DNA from: Lichtheimia corymbifera B2541
Taxonomy: Eukaryota > Mucoromycota > Mucoromycetes > Mucorales > Lichtheimiaceae
Direction: 5' to 3'
DNA: 64,000 bases
Assembly: GCA_000697475.1 (NCBI GenBank)
Contig: JNEU01000871.1
Location: forward strand, 62,001-126,000
Shown here: positions 13,539 through 23,694 of the stretch, piece by piece
How the letters are laid out: every line of letters starts with the position of its first letter
Position numbering within the stretch: the first letter of the stretch is position 1
Notes under the pieces: model-generated
What the model was told of the DNA's origin: nothing
Database searches by the model: none
What the model saw: the letters and a program-made list of their open reading frames with translations, nothing else
Position numbers and translations under genes: made by a program

Positions 13539-15351
13539 GAAGGAAAATCCTTGCTTTCAGGGTCCGAGGATGTAGTCAATACACATTGCGTTCTTTGATC
13601 CCAGCACAAGGAGCATCTTTTATATCATTCATATCTAGGATGACTGTAGAGACAGAATAAAAACACACACATCGAAAAATATATATCAGATTGCACAAGT
13701 GTTCTATGTTTTATATTGAAGCAGGAAATACGTCTTCTATTTTTCGCCTTATAGTGGGATGATGTATAACAGGGATGTTTCTAGCGATGTATAAAATGGT
13801 GCCAAAGATGGAATGACTCTTGATGTGTGTTGTGGTGATTGACATGCATATGGAGAAGCATAACTAGAATGAATACGCAATACGAGCCCTAGAAAAAGTC
13901 GGATGAGAGAGACATATTAGATTGATATTTTTTACCCTATCCCCAAGAAATAGCACCACATAGCACTACCACGGGCAATACCCCTGGGTTGAACCAGAAG
14001 CTTGAATCCATCAATAACAAGGGGAGACGAAGCCCAAGTCCTTGCTATCGTGTAGTAGCTTCGAACTCGCGCAAAAGGGCTGGTTGAAAAACTCAATCAC
14101 GTTGAAAGCCGATGTCCTTTGGCGTGCCATTTCTTGTAAATCGACTGTAGTCCCAAGAGCGCATGGACAGTAATAAAGAATAAGGGAGATCTTGAGCACG
14201 GTAATGGGGAGTTGTAAAGGCGATGGAAACGCAAAAAGAAACGGGAGAAGGTAAATACACTGCGGAACCATGGAGACAAACCAGCTCACCCACACACACG
14301 CACACACATAGTCACTCACATAAATGCACAACGTCGAGGAAGCTTGGAGTACATCATACACACTTTCCTTTTCTCTTCTGTTATCGATTGCGCTGGAAGT
14401 TTTTAGTACCCATCTCACTTACTTTGTGTTCGTAATGCCTGTTAACAGAGCCACATATGGCAAAAACGTTGGCATTCAATAAAGCAATTACATAGCTATA
14501 GCTTTAGCAACACACACGCGCACCACCTATCCGCACGCATGAAATGTGATATAGGACCACTATTTCCATACACGTATCTTGACAGGCCTTCATTATTGGA
14601 TGTTGTTTACTTGCGTAGCTTCGCAAAAGGCAATCATCAACGTTATCCATTTATGCAGCAGCCTGTCAAAGACGTGTCTGTGTAACCACCACGTGCCATT
14701 TCACTCAGCTCTTCATCTTTTCGTTAATGCAGTCGACACCATCCATTAGGACTGTCTTTATGATTTCTTTATGCTTACTGTATGACAAGTGGTCTTTGTT
14801 CATTGTTAAATAGCTTGACCCTGATAGTACAAAAGATGCAGAGGGACTCGTGTAATAAAACTAATAGGGGCAAGGTTTGAAGGGTTCTTATTGGTGAAGA
14901 GTGCATGATAGACAATCCCTGATGGCGTGGTTAACAGGCATAAATGATCAGTGCATCCAAGACTATGAGCGGTAATGGTATTGTTTGACTCTAGCGCTCG
15001 CTCTTATATAAGGCTATACATACAAGGTGGATCATGCTGATAGGGCCGTTGTCATAGGTAGGCATTATGTACATGTGCGACAGAGCTCATCATCTTTCTT
15101 AGCCGTAATGATTTAAGCTTACAATGGGTCAAGCTTCCGTAACAAGCAGGGTTGTTGGGTACTATTACTATGGGTTTATTAACATTGAAGATACAAGCGT
15201 CTTTTTAAACATGAATACAATCAGTTATTGGCACTACCGATCGTCTAATCAGCATATGAACAATGAAGCTTTAATGAATGTAATATGACAGAAGGAACAA
15301 GAACGACTCGATACAATGATGTGGGTATAATCCAATCTCCTCTTCCGGCCT
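13539..15351. other. Gene-poor region with one repeat relic
   Basis: I see no convincing gene in these 1.8 kb. Open frames around 14011-14418 arise from CA/GT-rich simple sequence and lack splice-supported continuation. A diverged half copy of the 16.4-19.9 kb repeat family lies at 14771-14855 and is listed separately. Confidence 0.45.
14771..14855. repeat. Diverged half copy of repeat module X
   Basis: The run TATGACAAGTGGTCTTTG, followed by a TTCATTGTTAAATAG stretch and AAGATGCAGAGGGACT, matches the left half of module X in the array at 17062-19858. It lacks the inverted partner half, so it is a solo relic about 2 kb outside the array. Confidence 0.75.
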
Positions 15352-15765
15352 TCAATTTCTATCCTTCCTTTCCTTCCAGATGCCAACCAGTGGATCACAA
15401 AGAATCAGCAGGTGTCGTTGTGTTATTGTATTCTTGGTTGCTGCCGTCATAGCATCTTCATCCATGATTGTAAAAGTAGCTGTTGCATGCATTGACTTGA
15501 ATGTTGCAATATCATCCATGGCGTTAAATCCTCTCTTGTCAAAGATATAAGCCCTCGTTTCCAATTCATCCAATTCATCCAATCCATCATCATCCTCAGC
15601 CGTATCCACGTGTTCCTTACTGCTGACGACGAGCCAAGTAGCCAAAGCAACATTCCAGGATTCCACATTACTGCACTTGATTGCATCCATCCATTCATCC
15701 ATAACCGTTGCGACTCCAATAAGAAAGAGCCTCTGTGATCGCTGCTGATATGCTTCCTTTTCCAT
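15352..15765 (-). CDS. Hypothetical protein, possibly a gene fragment
   Basis: An uninterrupted 137-residue frame starts MEKEAYQQRSQRLFL and ends KERKDRN. It holds a hydrophobic/Trp-containing middle (WNVALATWLVVSSK) and an acidic run (EDDDGLDELDELE). The composition looks coding rather than random, but there is no recognisable domain. A second frame directly upstream (from 15869, MDGPVSAIKYPAMQALF) could be a 5' exon; I cannot find a clean GT-AG pair joining them in frame, so the pair may be a decayed gene. It borders the repeat array on its left side. Confidence 0.3.
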   Translation of the reverse strand: MEKEAYQQRSQRLFLIGVATVMDEWMDAIKCSNVESWNVALATWLVVSSKEHVDTAEDDDGLDELDELETRAYIFDKRGFNAMDDIATFKSMHATATFTIMDEDAMTAATKNTITQRHLLILCDPLVGIWKERKDRN

Positions 15766-15964
15766 CCGAGTATTGGTCTCTCTCTTTCTTGGTCATTTTC
15801 AGTGAAGCTCAACAAGGCGAAGAGTGCTTGCATTGCGGGATACTTGATAGCTGATACGGGACCATCCATTAGAAGTCGTATGCATCATTGCAAATCGCCA
15901 CACGTAAATAAAGCTGCTTTTATACAATGGCTATCAGCTGTCCACGTGAAGAGGCCGCAAGTAA

Positions 15965-16145
15965 CTTGAGACAATGGAGACTTTGCTAATGGCAGCTGCT
16001 GTTACGGGATGGGCTGTGGCAGAGGAGCGTGTTGTAGTAGTAGAGTGAAAAGAAAGTGAACACTGCTTGAGACAATAAAGTCATTGCTAGTAGAAACTGC
16101 TGGAATGAACGCTGTTACGATTGATTGTGGTAGAGGAGTGTGCAA
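15965..16145. repeat. Imperfect tandem duplication
   Basis: Two related units of about 75 bp are seen at about 15965-16032 and 16067-16143. Both begin CTTGAGACAAT, contain a GCTGTTACG core and end TGTGG(C/T)AGAGGAG(C/T)GTG. It adjoins the large inverted-repeat array but its sequence is different. Confidence 0.45.
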
Positions 16146-17580
16146 GACAGTGTGTGCTTTCAAGAAAGGCGTGTGTTGAAGAGGTGCACAAGCCATGAGC
16201 TTGTCATTCAGCTCAAGACAATCGGATCAAGATATTCGTAGCATTGACATGGTGGATTGAAAGCAAGGCAATCGTTCGCAGGTTGTAGTTGTACTTGAAT
16301 GGGGGCAACAGTTGAGAATGGGTGGAAGAAGAGGCAAGAGGCTGAGAGTGGAAGAAGTGGAAATTAAATAGATTAGGCACTGCCTGCACACTGTAAAATT
16401 GATTCATGACCTTGATTGCCTTTCTCAAACCTGAAACTTGCACACAAGGTGCTCTAGGTCATGCTGATCAACTTTGTCTTAATAACGAACCCACACTTCA
16501 TTTGAAAATTTCGAATGGGAGAGCATAATGGGGGGTTTACTATAACTGATGGAAATTGGGAAAGCGCCGGATTTATGGAAAAGTCAATTAGTATGTAGTT
16601 TCTTGAGATTCCCCATCTCGCACTTGAAACTTGGTCAGAAGGTACTCTCGCACATGCTGATCAACTTCATTCATTTAAAAACCGAATGGTTCATTATGAA
16701 CATTTTGAATGCCGGCCAGCCCAAATTTATGGAAAACTAGGGTCGGCGCTCCTGTTCCCCGAGATTGCCCACCTCGAACCTGAAACTTTCACACAACATC
16801 CTTTCGACCACGCCGAGCAATTTCGTTCTCATAAAGTGCCAAGAGTTCATTATGAAAATCTTGAATGTAGGAGAGACGACGAAGGGATGGTAACATAAAT
16901 AGGGTGTACGGCCGTGCGCGCCGATATTGCTGGTGGGGACGTCGAAACTTGGCCAGGAGGTGCTCTCGGGCATGCTGATCAATATCGTTCTCATAACGCC
17001 TCTACAAATCATTATGGAAATTTGGAGTTACAGGCACCTTATGTTTTACTATGCTGTAAGTGTGATGCTATATGACAAGTGGTCTTTGCTCATTCTGAAG
17101 TACCTCGACTCTGATAGAGCCGAAGATGCAGACGGACTTCTTTGTGCAACACAGCTCATTTGCATGATACTTCCCAATGAACAAACACCACTTGTCACAT
17201 AGCATCACGGTTACAGCATATGTAAAACATAAAGCTGCCCGTATCTCGAAACTTTACAATGAAAGATCGGCTCTTTCATAGAACAAAGTTGCTCGTCGGG
17301 GTGGAGCGCACCCTGTGTGCAACTTTCACGATCGTCGTGGCCGATCCCAGATTTCGCGATGTCAAAACCAGCCTCGTCGAAAAAAAAATTCAAGAGGTCG
17401 ACCTGGTTCACTTTGGCGGGTGGTGACATTGGGTGAATGTGAGATTGGCCACGACGATCGTGAAACTTCTACACAAGGTGCGCTTCACCCCGCCGCGCAA
17501 CTTTGTTCGATTGAAGACCCCACGTTTCATTGTAGAATTTTGAGTTATGGGCATCTTTATGTTTTACATATGCTGTAACC

Positions 17581-18376
17581 ATAATGCTATATGACAAGTG
17601 GTCTTTGTTCATTGTCAAGTAGGTGGACCCCGATAGAGCCGAAGATGCAGACGGACTTCTTTGTGCAACACAGCTCACTTGCATGATATTTCACAATGAA
17701 CAAACACCACTTGTCACATAGCATCACCGTTTCAGCATATGTAAAAACGTGTATCTAGGATTGTTAAGCCTGATCGTGAAACATGATTGATAAGGTGCGC
17801 TCCTCCGCGACGAGCAATATTGTTCCATGAAAGTGTCCATGTTTCATTGTAAAGTTTTGAGATAAATGCACTTTTACGTTTTTACATATGCTGAAACCGT
17901 GATGCTATATGATAAGTGGTGTTTGTTCATTGTGAAATATCATGCAAATGAGCTGTGTTGCACAAACACGCCCCTGCGCATCTTCATCACTATCACGGTC
18001 TACCTAGTTGACAATGAACAAAGACCACTTGTTATATAGCATTATGCTTTTCAGCATATGTAAAAACGAGTAAGTGCATTTATCTCTAAACTTTACAATG
18101 AAGCATGGGTTCTTTCATAGAACAATATTGCTCGCCGTGGTCGAGCGCACCTTGTCAACCATGTTTCCCCGATCTAGCTTGCCAATCCTAGATACAGGCA
18201 TTTTTACGCTTTTACATATGCTGTAACCGTGATGCTATATGATAAGTGGTGTTTGTTCATTGTGAAGTATCATGCAAGTGAGCTGTGTTGCACAAAGAAG
18301 TCCGTCTGCATCTTCGGCTCTATCGGCGTCTACCTACTTGACAATGAACAAAGACCACTTGTCATATAACATCACG
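17581..18376. repeat. Higher-order palindrome centred near 17972
   Basis: Left part X(17581-17729)-B(17730-17898) is the inverse of right part B(18047-18228)-X(18229-18376), with X at 17899-18046 as the centre. For example GTGTATCTAGGATTG near 17751 pairs with CAATCCTAGATAC near 18183. The flanking long B palindromes at 17209 and 18377 extend the symmetry outward. Confidence 0.8.
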
Positions 18377-18490
18377 CTTACAGCATATGTAAAACACAAA
18401 GATGCCCATAACTAAAAATTCTACAATGAAACGTGGGGTCTTCAATCGAACAAAGTTGCGCGGCGGGGTCAAGCGCACCTTGTGTAAAAG

Positions 18491-18633
18491 TTTCACGATC
18501 AACCTCGCCGATCCTAGATTTCGCAATGTCACCACCAGCCAAAGTGGAATCTCGTCGACCTCTTGAATTTTTTTTTCGACTTTGGCTGGTGGTGACATTG
18601 CGAAATCTAGGATCGGCGAGGTTGATCGTGAAA
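18491..18633. repeat. Perfect hairpin: 55-bp arms, 33-nt loop
   Basis: The left arm 18491-18545 and right arm 18579-18633 are exact reverse complements over 55 nt, from TTTCACGATCAACCTCG to CACCAGCCAAAGT. The loop is 33 nt and contains GTCGACCTCTTGAA and a T run. This is the best conserved stem in the array. Confidence 0.95.
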
Positions 18634-18748
18634 TTTGCACCCAAGGTGCGCTTCACCCCGACGAGCAACTTTGTTCGATTTAAGACCCCACGTTTCATTG
18701 CAAAGTTTAGAGATACAGGCACCTTTACGTTTTACATATGCTGTAAGC

Positions 18749-19404
18749 GTGATGCTATATGACAAGTGGTCTTTGGTCATTGCCAAGTAGGTAGAGCCTA
18801 ATAGAGCCGAAGATGCAGAGCGGCGTGTTTATGTAGCACATCTGGTTGAGGTGAACAGAAAGGGCTAATGCATGATATTTAATCGATGATTCAATAACGT
18901 TCATACGTTGGCAGCTAACATGCACTTTTTTTCCATTCCTAGCTTTTGCCCAATCCACTTGATGGGAATGATGCGCCTGATCGAGTCGAGCATTTCCATG
19001 ATTCAATTGTCGTGATCCGAGCTGATTTGGCTGAGTTACGCTCAAATAAAGAGACATCGGTTGAGGTAGATAATGCGTGCTTCATGTGTGGGCTGATGTG
19101 CTCTTTGTTTGAGCGTAACTTGGTCAAATCAGCTCGGATCAAGAAAGTTGAATGATGGAGATGAATGAATGGAACAGGTGCATCGTTTCCATCATGTGGG
19201 TTGGGAAAAAGCTGGAAATGGGAAAAAGTGCATGTTAGCTGCCAATGTATGCATTGGAAATGTCTTTTCCGTACCTGTCATGCATTGTCCCTGAAGTCCG
19301 GGCTTTTTACCTCAGGTGCACAAACAGGCCTCTCTGCATCTTTGGCTCTATTGGGGCCTAGCTACTTAACAATCAACAAAGACTACCTGTCTTATAGCAT
19401 CGCG
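18749..19404. repeat. Expanded unit X with internal foldback
   Basis: The outer ends are unit X halves, but about 500 bp of unrelated inverted sequence separates them. Inside, 18908-18930 pairs exactly with 19223-19245 (GGCAGCTAACATGCAC core), and 19014-19053 pairs with 19101-19140 with few mismatches (GATCCGAGCTGATTTGG core). All pairs share a centre near 19077. Confidence 0.88.
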
Positions 19405-19858
19405 CTTACAGCATATGTGAAAACATAAAGATGCCTGTATCTCTAAACTTTGCAATGAAACGTGGGGTCCGTCATAGAACAATGTTGCTCGGCTGGGTCG
19501 AGCGCACCTTGGGTGCAAGTTTCACGATCAACCTTGCCAATCCCCGATTTCGGAAATGTTGGTCGTCGAAAAAAGATCCAAGAGGTCGACCCTCCATCCA
19601 CTTTGGCTGGTGGTGACATCAAATCAGGGATTGGCCACCTCGATCGTGAAACTTCTACATGAGATACTTTCGGCCCTGACGAGCAACTTTGTTCGATTAA
19701 AGACCCCACGTTTCGTTGTAAAGTTTAGAGATACAGGTATCTTTATGTTTTACATATGCTCCTTTAAGCGCGATGCTATATGATAGGTGGCCTTTGTTCG
19801 TTGTCAAATCGCCTCACTCGTATTAGAGCTAAAGATGCAGAAAGTTTTTTCTTGTGTA

Positions 19859-20999
19859 ACCATATCCATGACGGCAATGCGTTAAGGGTTGATCCTATTG
19901 GCGGATACATGCATGATGGTCCTTCCCCTATCTGCTTGGAGATACTTATGTCACCTACAAAATATCACAATCGCCTATAAGCCCTCAGGTGGATTTATCA
20001 GCTCTTGATCTTTGATCACTTCAACCCAGTGCTCCAAGGATGCTTGACCACTTTATCAGTTCAATCCATCATGACAACAATTCTCACGCCCACTCACATA
20101 CAAACAAGGCTGTTGTCACAAGCACTATCATACGCCCTTTCTTTCTACTTGTATGCATATCATCATCAATGACATTTGGTAAGTATCAAGGGTATTCTTT
20201 ATTATGTGATCCCCAAAATGAGGATACTCGTGCATTCATCTTATGTAGCTCACATCCATTGATCATAAGTGCCCAATGACTTTTGGATGTGTTCGTCGAT
20301 GGACCCCTTGTGGTAGGTATACCTATCAATAGTAGACAAAAGGCAACCTCAGTCTAATGGGAAATCTGGGACTTTTTTTTGTAGGTGGCAAAAGTACATG
20401 CCTTCGTAAGGAGCCGGGAGGCCACGTGTGGAAGACCGGCCGGTATCCTTTGACGACGACACACAAATACTAAATGTATATTTGCCTTGTTTCCATTATC
20501 TGGAACGTAGAACCTTTACCTTATCATGACGTTTATATATAGGGGCGAATCGAAAAGACACTAGCAATGATCAATGAACTTGAAGAAGCGTACCAAACCA
20601 AGCTGAAAGAGATGTACCGATATAAGAAGCTGCCAAAGGTTCGAGATTTATGGTGTCTAGTGAATCCATCAATCATTAAGGTTACACAGAACGTGTGCAT
20701 GCTTGCTGCTTTGTGGGCGATGGTCCAGTAGCAGACCGCTAGTCTATACACTCTCGATCATTGTAGTGACCCTCAATGTCCTTGAAGGACTACCTCTGAT
20801 TGGTATAGATGATCCATTTTTGATTTGCCATAGGTGTGGTCCAGATAGCTCCTTAATCCCCTAAATCAACAATATCTCATGACTCTGTTATATGTCACAG
20901 TCCATAAAGCAAGTTGAAGTTTATACATGTGTTTTTCATCATTTATATCAGAAAAGCAATTTAAACGCACTAACATAACTAGTCTATAGTTGCAGCATC
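19859..20999. other. Gene-poor right flank of the repeat array
   Basis: Apart from the exon-like piece at 20385-20731 I find no supported gene. A short open frame at 20040-20279 contains a hydrophobic segment and a GTAAGT site but leads to stops in each continuation tried. Confidence 0.4.
20385..20731 (+). pseudogene. Exon-like coding remnant, unrecognised
   Basis: After a T-rich tract ending TTGTAG, a short frame VAKVHAF ends before GTAAGG; a later TATATATAG acceptor opens GRIEKTLAMINELEEAYQTK in the same phase. The second segment runs to a TAG at 20729-20731 and reads as a charged helix followed by VRDLWCLVNPSII and a hydrophobic end. The implied intron is 133 nt, twice the local norm. There is no credible 5' end or start codon, so I treat it as a remnant or a piece of a gene I cannot complete. 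No domain is recognised. Confidence 0.25.
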
Positions 21000-22914
21000 T
21001 TAAGGAGTGCATCTGCCAGTGAAACGAGGATACAATTGGCAATCACGCACAGTGTATCGGTTCAAGAGCCATGCAAGGAAACGCTCAACACCAAGGCCGT
21101 AACCACCGTGAGGAGTAGTGCCATACTTGCGTTGATCAGTGTACCAGTAGTAAGGGGAGGGATCAATGCCTTCCTTTTCATAAGCTTCCAAGAGTTCCTC
21201 CTACAGAACAAAAGTAAGTATCATCCCACATTATGTATACGCTGAACAAGATAACTTACTCTGTTGTTCATTCTCATACTGCCACCAACAATTTCACCAA
21301 CGCCGGGCATAAGAACATCAACACTTTCGGTGATGCGAGGATCTTCAGGGCACTTTTGCATGTAGAATGCCTTGATGTGAGCGGGGAAGTGGGTCAAGAG
21401 GATAGGTCGGTTGATCTTGTCGGTCATGGCACGTTCAGGAGCCTCTGGGATATCTTCACCAAATTCATAAAAGGTACCATCTTCCTTCTTGATATCGTTA
21501 TCCTTGAGGTATTGGATAGCATCAGCATACTTCATACGCAAGAAAGGACGAGCTGGGGGCTTGAAACCAGGGTTCAATTGCTCGATCAATTGACGAGTGG
21601 GTTCGTTAGCCATGATACGGTCAATGACGTCGCACACAAGGTCTTCAAGAGCATCCAACATTTCGTCAAAGGTGAGGAAAGCCATCTCAGCTTCCAAGTG
21701 AGAGTATTCAGACAAGTGACGGCGGGTATGTGATTTCTCAGCACGGTATGATTCGGCCAAACAAAAGACATCACCAAGGGATGGAAGACAAGTCTCAAGG
21801 TACAATTGAGAAGATTGGGTCAAATAAGCCTTTTCACCATAGTAGTTGAATTCGAACAAAGTAGAGCCACCTTCGACTTGAGTTTGCACCATACAAGGAG
21901 GAGTAACTTCAGTGTAACCACGATCATCATAATGGGCACGGAAAGCCTTGATGACCTCGGCACGTGCCTTCATGACAGCTGAGGCAGTTTCACCACGGAG
22001 AACAAGATGACGGTTGTCAAGGAGGTACGAAGGATCGGCATCGGTAGTCACCTTGTTGTTGAAGGCATCATCACCACCAGGGGCCTTGCCAACAACATAC
22101 CAGTAATCCACAACAAGCTCATGACCACCAGGTGCCTATATGCAACATAATAAGGATCACCATCACCCAAATGTAATAATACGTCAACTTACAGTCTTGC
22201 CTTCAGGAAGCTCGTTGATGACACCATGAACGGTGATGGTAGATTCGACAGTCAGGGTGATAGCGTCGAAAGTATGGCACTAGAGATATATATACATGTA
22301 AGGATCCCATATCCTAGACAATGTTCAACACCTTTAACTTACCAACTTGCCAGTGAAGACACATTGAAGGTAACCGGAACCATCACGAAGAACGACAAAC
22401 ATCATATCCTTGCCCTGAACACGGAGACGATGGACCCAACCGGAGACCTTGACACGCTTGCCACGGCTTTCAGTGGATTGTCTGACCTTGATCTATTTAT
22501 CATACTAATAGGTTAGAGACAAAGATGAATGCAATCATCATCATTTTACTACTTGTATACCTTTTGTGCAGCAGGCAAGCTTTCATCCTCAGTCAAAACG
22601 ATAGACTTGGCCTTTTCCAATGCCTTGGCCTCTTCCTCAGCCTTCTTTGCGTCTTCTTCTTCGGCCTTCTTCTTTTGTTCTTCTTGCTTCTTGAGCTTGC
22701 GTTGCAATTCAGTGTAAGCCTTCTTGGCCTTCTTCAAAGCAGCACCAGAGATATCCTTGAAACCTTCCTCGTCCTTCTTGATAAGAATCTTGACCGATTC
22801 GCCACCAAGTTCGACTGCCTTGAGAGCAGTCTTGACGGGTGACGATTCAACACCAGTGCCAGTCTCATCGGAACCGGCTAATTCGTCAACGTAGATAATC
22901 TTTTCCTCAGCCAT
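21000..22914 (-). CDS. NARS1: Asparaginyl-tRNA synthetase, cytosolic
   Basis: Five exons join with all introns in phase 0: 22914..22561, 22492..22343, 22279..22193, 22135..21260 and 21200..21000. They give 555 residues, the usual size. The first 118 residues hold a Lys/Glu-rich coiled coil ([17 protein letters not shown]), an appended domain of eukaryotic AsnRS. The OB-fold anticodon-binding domain follows ([20 protein letters not shown]). The class II core has motif 1 near [17 protein letters not shown], motif 2 [21 protein letters not shown] and motif 3 [16 protein letters not shown]. The [10 protein letters not shown] string separates AsnRS from AspRS. The enzyme charges tRNA-Asn in the cytosol. 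The start follows from the family-like [11 protein letters not shown]; an upstream in-frame Met at 23007 would sit in the divergent promoter. Confidence 0.96.
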
Positions 22915-23123
22915 AATGTTGCCCAGGTTTTCGGAAAACGTCGTGTGTGGAGAAAAGGGGATCAAAGATATACGCCCACCAAGAGTATACGCTGCTCTAT
23001 CATCCAAGCCACCTCCTCCTCCTCACACTCATTCAATAATGACACATTCTGACTTCCGGATCAAGGTACCCGACTGTGCGCTTCTGCAGCTTATTGGTTC
23101 ATCACTTTCTTGGACACAACCCT
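22915..23123. promoter_or_regulatory. Shared divergent promoter gap, NARS1/MoaE
   Basis: The 209 bp between the asparaginyl-tRNA synthetase and MoaE start codons must hold both promoters and leaders. It contains a CCTCCTCCTCCTCACAC stretch but no clear TATA box. Confidence 0.45.
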
Positions 23124-23628
23124 ATGAGTAACAACGACATTGTCACCATTTCACCCAATGTGTTGCCATCTCTCGATACGGTGAGTCATCAAGTAAGCAA
23201 CGACGGTGCTGGTGCTATCGTTACCTTTTCAGGCTGCACACGAGATACGTTTCAAGGTGAGTAATATGAAGCATGCATGAATCATCCAATATGATAAACT
23301 CACCATGACGACAAGAGGCAAACGCGTACTTCGCTTAGAGTATGAAGCATATGAACCCATGGCTATCAAGGTGTTGAAGGAGTTGATTGCTGAAGCACGT
23401 GGCAAGTGGGATTTGACACATGTGGCCATTTATCATCGGACAGGCGTGGTACCCGTATCCCAAGTGAGCGTCATCATTGCAGTATCATCCGCTCATCGTG
23501 CAGAAGCCTTTCGTGCATCCGAATATTTGATTGATACACTTAAGGAACGATGTCCCATTTGGAAAAAAGAAGTTTATGAAGACGGAAGTGTTTGGAAAGG
23601 TCAATGCTGTAATCACAATCAAGCATAG
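23124..23628 (+). CDS. MOCS2B: Molybdopterin synthase catalytic subunit (MoaE/MOCS2B)
   Basis: Two exons, 23124-23256 and 23318-23628, join in frame across a 61-nt intron to give 147 residues. Diagnostic MoaE motifs are GAIVTFSGCTRDTFQGK, LRLEYEAYEPMA, AIYHRTGVVPVSQVSV, SSAHRAEAFRASEYLID and CPIWKKEVYEDGSVW. The WKKE lysines belong to the active site that transfers sulfur from MoaD thiocarboxylate to precursor Z, making molybdopterin. In mammals both subunits come from overlapping frames of one transcript; no MoaD-like frame is visible here upstream or overlapping, so the small subunit must be elsewhere. A functional MoaE implies the organism makes molybdenum cofactor. It converges on the P450 gene with 66 bp between stop codons. 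Confidence 0.95.
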
Positions 23629-23694
23629 TAGTAGTTACTTTATAGTAGAAGATTTACATCGTATATACTATGACAATAAGATAAACCTAGCCTA

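Larger units (their letters stand above)
16421..19858. repeat. Array of nested inverted (foldback) repeats
   Basis: About 3.4 kb is built from two alternating units. Unit X, about 148 bp and itself inverted (GATGCTATATGACAAGTGG ... CCACTTGTCATATAGCATC), occurs at 17062-17208, 17581-17729, 17899-18046, 18229-18376, 18749-19404 (expanded) and as a half at 19771-19858. Unit B, beginning at GCATATGTAAAA and ending TTTTACATATGC, lies between them: long palindromes at 17209-17580, 18377-18748 and 19405-19770, short forms at 17730-17898 and 18047-18228. On the left, four degenerate same-strand copies of the right B arm sit at about 16421-16525, 16599-16717, 16760-16874 and 16937-17060. Open frames here are repeat shadows: the same peptide-like strings recur on both strands. 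No transposase or reverse transcriptase is present, so a non-autonomous foldback or MITE-like origin is the simplest reading. Confidence 0.9.

Noticed and set aside
14011..14418. 135-codon minus-strand frame with hydrophobic segments
   Set aside because: It arises from CA/GT and CT-rich simple sequence, overlaps competing frames, and has no splice partners or family resemblance.
15447..15869. Second 140-codon frame overlapping the hypothetical protein
   Set aside because: The downstream part is Trp/Met-rich shadow translation of the other frame; only its first 40 residues could be coding.
16549..19783. About twenty open frames of 60-115 codons on both strands in the array
   Set aside because: They encode the same short strings on both strands because the DNA is inverted and repeated; none starts or ends consistently, so they are shadows of the repeats.
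17062..19858. CRISPR-like array
   Set aside because: Repeats are long, inverted and contiguous rather than short direct repeats with unique spacers; the genome is eukaryotic.
20543..20731. Similarity of the VRDLWCLVNPS segment to the dynein heavy chain stalk base
   Set aside because: A few residues agree, but spacing between the motifs differs and there is no flanking dynein sequence.
22916..23131. Possible MoaD (MOCS2A) frame overlapping the MoaE leader, as in mammals
   Set aside because: The frame lacks the MoaD ubiquitin-like fold pattern and the C-terminal Gly-Gly; it stops without it.
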